Positions 60,338 through 64,000 of a DNA stretch of 64,000 bases are shown piece by piece; the stretch's first letter is position 1; every line of letters starts with the position of its first letter. The position numbers were made by a program, and so were the translations under genes. The notes under the pieces are model-generated. The model worked only from the letters and a program-made list of their open reading frames with translations. It was not told the DNA's origin and did not search any database. The DNA comes from Candidatus Gastranaerophilales bacterium. GTDB lineage: Bacteria; Cyanobacteriota; Vampirovibrionia; Gastranaerophilales; Gastranaerophilaceae. Location: assembly GCA_944322745.1 (NCBI GenBank), contig CALUPV010000001.1, positions 248,001 to 312,000 of the forward strand. The letters run 5' to 3'.

Positions 60338-62989
60338 CTACACTACACCGTTATAAGCATCAATATAGATTTTCTTAATATCTTCCATTAACGGATATAC
60401 CGGGTTAGCGCCTGTACATTGATCATCATATGCTAATTCGACTAATTCATCCAAATTATCCATAAATGTCTTTTCATCAACGCCAAAGTCTTTAATTGAA
60501 TTTGGAAGATTGATTGATTTCATTAATTTATCAACTGCTTCTAACAACAATTTAACTTTTTCATCATCATTCTTACCGCCCAATCCAAGTTCATCTGCGA
60601 TTTGACCATATTTTGTTTTTGCACAAGGGAACTTGTATTGTGGGAATATAGCTTGCTTTTTAGGAGCATCAGATGAATTATATTTAATAATTTGTCTGAT
60701 TAATAAAGCATTAGCTACACCGTGAGGAACATGATACATTGCACCAAGCTTATGTGCCATTGAGTGACATAATCCTAAGAATGAGTTAGCAAATGCCATA
60801 CCTGCTATAGTTGCTGCATAGTGCATTTTTTCTCTTGCAACAGGATCATTAGCACCTTCATTATATGAACGTTCTAAATATCTGAATACCAGCTTTGTTG
60901 CTTCTAAAGCATTTGAATTTGTAAAGTTTGTAGCCATACAAGAAACATATGCTTCAATAGCGTGAACTAATGCATCAATACCGGATGCAGACGTTAAACC
61001 TTTTGGCATTCCGTCAACAAAGTTTGGATCTACAATTGCCATATTCGGTGTTAAAGCATAATCTGCAATTGCATATTTAACATGAGTTTCATCATCTGTA
61101 ATAATAGCAAATGGAGTTACTTCTGAACCTGTACCAGAAGTTGTCGGAATAGCAACCATCATTGCTTTCTTGCCCAATTCTGGAATAGCACAAATTCTCT
61201 TTCTGATATCCATAAATCTCATTGAAATATCTTCAAAGTTTGTATCAGGTTGTTCATACATTAACCACATAATTTTAGCAGCATCCATAGGAGAACCGCC
61301 ACCTAATGCAATGATTACATCAGGTTCAAAAGGTCTCAATATAGAAAGTGCTTGATTAATTGTTGATAATGTTGGATCCGGTTTTACATCAAAGAATACT
61401 TCATGTTCAATACCGATTTCATCTAATACATTTGTAATACTATCAACAGCACCTGAATTAAACAAGAATCTGTCTGTAACAATAAATGCACGTTTTTTAC
61501 CAGCCAACTCACGGAGAGCCAAGTCTATAGCACCTCTCTTGAAGTATACTTTTGAAGGAACTTTAAACCATAACATATTCTCTCTCCTTTCAGCAACTGT
61601 TTTGTAGTTCAATAAGTTTTCAACTCCAATATTTCCGGATATTGCATTTTTACCCCAAGAACCACAACCAAGTGAAAGAGATGGTTCTAATTTAAAGTTA
61701 TATAAATCACCAATACCGCCTTGTGATGAAGGAGAGTTTATTAATATTCTGCAAGCAGGCATTTTTTCTGCATATTGGTCAATTCTTGTTTTTGATCTTT
61801 CATCTGTATATAAAACAGCTGTATGACCTGCACCGCCTTTTATAACAAGTTCATATGCTATTTCTGCAGCTTTTTCGAAGTTCTTTGCTCTATACATTGT
61901 AAGAATTGGAGATAATTTTTCTCTTGAGAATGGATCATCCCAATCTACAGCCGGTCTTTCTACCAACAATATTTTAGCATTATCAGGAGTTTTAAATCCT
62001 GCAAGTTCAGCTATCTTATGAGCCGGTTGACCAACTATAGCAGGATGAGCAGTTCCTCTCTTAGGATCAATGAAAGGAAGATCTACCATTTTCTTTTGCT
62101 CTGCTTTATTTACGAGATATGCACCTCTGTATTCAAATTCTTTTTTAACTTCTTCATAAACACTATCAACAACAACTACAGATTGTTCTGAAGCACAAAT
62201 CATACCATTATCAAATGTTTTTGACATTAATATTGAAGAAACAGCCATTTTTATATCAGCAGTTTCATCAATAACTGCTGATGTATTACCAGGACCTACA
62301 CCTAATGCCGGATTACCTGAAGAATATGCTGCTTTAACCATTCCAGGACCACCTGTTGCAACAATACACGATATTGATGGGTGTTGCATTAAAGTATTTG
62401 ATAATTCAATAGATGGAACATCAATCCAACCGATAATATCTTCGGGAGCACCTGCTTTAACTGCCGCTTCTAATACCAATTTTGCTGCAGCAATTGTACA
62501 TTTTGTTGCTCTCGGGTGTGGTGAAAATATAATACCATTTCTTGTTTTTAAAGCTATTAATGATTTAAAAATAGCTGTTGATGTTGGGTTTGTAGTAGGA
62601 ATAATACCTGCTATTACACCCAAAGGTTCAGCTACTATTTTAATACCATTTGCTTTATCTTCTTTTATTATTCCACATGTTTTTGCATTTTTATGTTTAT
62701 TGTAAATGTATTCAGAAGCAAAGTGATTTTTAATAATCTTATCTTCTAATACGCCCATGCCTGTTTCTTCAACGGCCATTCTTGCAAGTGGAATTCTAGC
62801 TTTATCAGCAGCTGTAGCTGCTGCCTTAAAAATAGCATCTACTTTTTCTTGAGAGAATGTTTCATAGATTTTTTGAGCTTTTTTTACTTTAGAAATAAGA
62901 ACTTCTAATTGATCAAGTGTTTCAACAACATCTGACTTATTCAAAGCTTTTTCTAAAGATTCAACAGTCTTCTTACTTTTCGTTGTCAT
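60338..62989 (-). CDS. adhE: Bifunctional aldehyde/alcohol dehydrogenase AdhE
   Basis: 883 residues, full length. The N-terminal aldehyde dehydrogenase half (~1-450) has GIIPTTNPTSTAIFKSL, TGGPGMVKAAYSSG and the catalytic Cys in NGMICASEQSVV. The C-terminal iron alcohol dehydrogenase half (~470-883) has ALGGGSPMDAAKIMW, PTTSGTGSEVTPFAI and the iron-binding His in GLCHSMAHKLGAMYHVPHG. It turns acetyl-CoA into ethanol with two NADH and forms spirosomes in E. coli. AAAGGATTTG before the ATG. Likely a Rex target. Confidence 0.97.
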   Translation of the reverse strand: MTTKSKKTVESLEKALNKSDVVETLDQLEVLISKVKKAQKIYETFSQEKVDAIFKAAATAADKARIPLARMAVEETGMGVLEDKIIKNHFASEYIYNKHKNAKTCGIIKEDKANGIKIVAEPLGVIAGIIPTTNPTSTAIFKSLIALKTRNGIIFSPHPRATKCTIAAAKLVLEAAVKAGAPEDIIGWIDVPSIELSNTLMQHPSISCIVATGGPGMVKAAYSSGNPALGVGPGNTSAVIDETADIKMAVSSILMSKTFDNGMICASEQSVVVVDSVYEEVKKEFEYRGAYLVNKAEQKKMVDLPFIDPKRGTAHPAIVGQPAHKIAELAGFKTPDNAKILLVERPAVDWDDPFSREKLSPILTMYRAKNFEKAAEIAYELVIKGGAGHTAVLYTDERSKTRIDQYAEKMPACRILINSPSSQGGIGDLYNFKLEPSLSLGCGSWGKNAISGNIGVENLLNYKTVAERRENMLWFKVPSKVYFKRGAIDLALRELAGKKRAFIVTDRFLFNSGAVDSITNVLDEIGIEHEVFFDVKPDPTLSTINQALSILRPFEPDVIIALGGGSPMDAAKIMWLMYEQPDTNFEDISMRFMDIRKRICAIPELGKKAMMVAIPTTSGTGSEVTPFAIITDDETHVKYAIADYALTPNMAIVDPNFVDGMPKGLTSASGIDALVHAIEAYVSCMATNFTNSNALEATKLVFRYLERSYNEGANDPVAREKMHYAATIAGMAFANSFLGLCHSMAHKLGAMYHVPHGVANALLIRQIIKYNSSDAPKKQAIFPQYKFPCAKTKYGQIADELGLGGKNDDEKVKLLLEAVDKLMKSINLPNSIKDFGVDEKTFMDNLDELVELAYDDQCTGANPVYPLMEDIKKIYIDAYNGVV

Positions 62990-63026
62990 AATGTTTCAAA
63001 TCCTTTCGTGATTAAAATCTCTATTT

Positions 63027-63057
63027 ATAATAGACCATAAATATAAATTAAAGTCAA
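63027..63057 (-). promoter_or_regulatory. Possible adhE promoter
   Basis: On the minus strand TTGACT (63052-63057) and TATTAT (63027-63032), about 35 bases before the start codon. The 19-base spacer is long, so this is tentative. Confidence 0.35.
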
Positions 63058-63088
63058 TTAAGTTCTGTATTAAGATAATATAAAGAAA

Positions 63089-63116
63089 AAAGAGGCGGTT
63101 AAAAAACCGCCTCTTT
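63089..63116 (-). terminator. Terminator of the GH77-like gene
   Basis: Perfect 12-bp stem aaagaggcggtt / aaccgcctcttt with a 4-base loop, just after the minus-strand stop at 63130. Confidence 0.85.
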
Positions 63117-63129
63117 CTCTTAATATATT

Positions 63130-64000
63130 TTATGCATTTAAAATCATTCTATCAGCATCTTTTCTTGTCATTGGACCATCTTGTCTCAGAATATTTGCGA
63201 AATAATCTAACTTATCAGTAATGGCAGAATGTCTTCCGTTTTGTTTTGCCTTAATTGCTTTACTTAAAGCATCAGCACTATTTAAACCTTTACCCTGAGA
63301 CAAATTTCTAAAGTATTCTTGTTCATAGTCTTGTGATGCTCTATATGACCAATTCCCTGCTGTTGTATTTGGAACATTTATTCTTCTTCTGGAACCTAAT
63401 ATATCAGGAAGCGTTGCAAATTGATTTTTTGTTGTAAATAATTCAGCAAAAACCGCCTTTGAGAGTGCTTCTTGAGAATGTTCCAATTCATGCTTATTTA
63501 AATGCAAATCTTTTGATAAATAACCTGCACGTTCTTTACCGTTTTCGACTTGTTCTAATAGACTATAATCATCGTGAGTACCGGGTCCGATTGTATAATC
63601 TCCGGGTTTCATATTTTGATATTTATTATTACCTTTTGATTCATAATATTTTACACGACCCCATTTCTCACCACCATACCTTGTAATATGAATTAATGTA
63701 GTTCCGAGATTCTTAACCGCATCCAAAGAAGCATAAGAATTACCTCCTAATAATTCTAAAAGGACCTTATCATGGGGAACATTATTTTCATCTGCAGCTC
63801 TCAAAACTATATCTTTTATAATTTGTTGTCCATTATTACCAACTTTTGGCTGATGGTCAAGTTTTCGTCCCAATTTATTACCATTTGAGTCGAATACATC
63901 TTTACCTTGATTTTTCCATGGTTCACAAATCATAGGATGAATCAGTTGCCAAGCTGCATCTATCCTAACACCGTCATATCTCTTAAAGAACAAATTAAAT
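63130..64000 (-). CDS. 4-alpha-glucanotransferase-like protein, GH77 (partial, C-terminus)
   Basis: The last ~289 residues of a gene that enters from the right edge; no stop precedes it. YDGVRIDAAWQLI carries the Arg-x-Asp of the GH77/GH13 nucleophile region. LLELLGG corresponds to the acid/base segment (normally AEDLG), GPGTHDDYSLLEQ matches the THDN region, and RRINVPNTTAGNWSYR the conserved C-terminal NPGT..NW.wR. It likely moves maltodextrin segments, tied to glycogen use and so to the mutase/isomerase fusion. The partially changed acid/base and THD(D) motifs make this a divergent member. Confidence 0.65.
   Translation of the reverse strand, partial: FNLFFKRYDGVRIDAAWQLIHPMICEPWKNQGKDVFDSNGNKLGRKLDHQPKVGNNGQQIIKDIVLRAADENNVPHDKVLLELLGGNSYASLDAVKNLGTTLIHITRYGGEKWGRVKYYESKGNNKYQNMKPGDYTIGPGTHDDYSLLEQVENGKERAGYLSKDLHLNKHELEHSQEALSKAVFAELFTTKNQFATLPDILGSRRRINVPNTTAGNWSYRASQDYEQEYFRNLSQGKGLNSADALSKAIKAKQNGRHSAITDKLDYFANILRQDGPMTRKDADRMILNA

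Overview
Organism. The window is AT-rich and densely coded. It combines Na+-pumping oxaloacetate decarboxylase, an ATP-type PEP carboxykinase, AdhE, two [FeFe]-hydrogenase-family proteins, Rex, a Tat system and secreted SLH-domain proteins. It shows no respiratory chain or photosynthesis genes. This points to a fermentative gut anaerobe with a diderm, SLH-type envelope. The best guess is a non-photosynthetic relative of Cyanobacteria (Gastranaerophilales, 'Melainabacteria'). That placement is an inference from gene content; no 16S rRNA gene is present. No CRISPR array, insertion sequence or prophage was seen.

Layout. 1-5.3 kb: a cut-off response regulator, an HNH-nuclease/coiled-coil protein and a fused phosphohexomutase/glucose-6-phosphate isomerase. 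5.3-7.0 kb: tRNA-Thr(TGT), tRNA-Tyr(GTA), a wrecked tRNA-like stretch, tRNA-Thr(GGT) and tuf, read leftward from one clear promoter. 7.2-13.6 kb: thioredoxin, two small DUF805-like membrane proteins and a PanE-like reductase. These are followed by four genes of the LeuA/LeuC/LeuD/LeuB superfamilies whose key residues fit citrate -> isocitrate -> 2-oxoglutarate better than leucine synthesis. 13.6-17.8 kb: two sister coiled-coil/EF-hand proteins ending in different Cys-His hydrolase domains. 17.9-23.7 kb: birA-oadG-oadA-oadB-pckA, the Na+ pump module. 23.7-33 kb: receiver protein, lipid-linked glycosyltransferase, YdjC-like deacetylase, a large repeat protein, Hsp20, a TM1266-like hydrogenase regulator, a CoA-disulfide-reductase-like flavoprotein and a B12-type radical SAM protein. 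33-41.8 kb: CtpA, Bcp, then an eight-gene operon. The operon encodes a Tat-exported ferredoxin-fused aldo/keto reductase, a NapH/NapG-like polyferredoxin broken by one in-frame TAA, TatA, TatC, LarB, a short LarC, a NikM/CbiM-like metal permease and LarE. 41.8-54.7 kb: small proteins, tRNA-Asp, GlyS, HEAT and TPR proteins, two SLH proteins, tRNA-Leu, tRNA-Lys, S21, a GT-C-like membrane protein and a proline-rich protein. 54.7-63 kb: the hydrogen/redox cluster (Rex, two [2Fe-2S] proteins, a PAS-linked hydrogenase-like sensor, a PP2C phosphatase, a catalytic-looking [FeFe] hydrogenase) next to adhE. The right end cuts into a GH77-like glucanotransferase.

How it fits together. Glycolytic carbon is moved by the PGM/PGI fusion, drained to ethanol by AdhE or to H2 by hydrogenase, and both routes are probably watched by Rex and the H2-sensor/phosphatase pair. 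Oxaloacetate is decarboxylated to pump Na+ or converted to PEP. A short oxidative branch makes 2-oxoglutarate for glutamate.

Most interesting points: the 35.1-41.7 kb operon, which links Tat-exported iron-sulfur redox proteins to nickel-pincer cofactor synthesis with no LarA in view; repeated tRNA 3'-end-plus-terminator scars beside tRNA-Asp and tRNA-Leu and a related wreck beside tRNA-Thr; and a short 'SFKG/SFSG-like' N-terminal segment on unrelated proteins, seen again at the internal junction of the PGM/PGI fusion.
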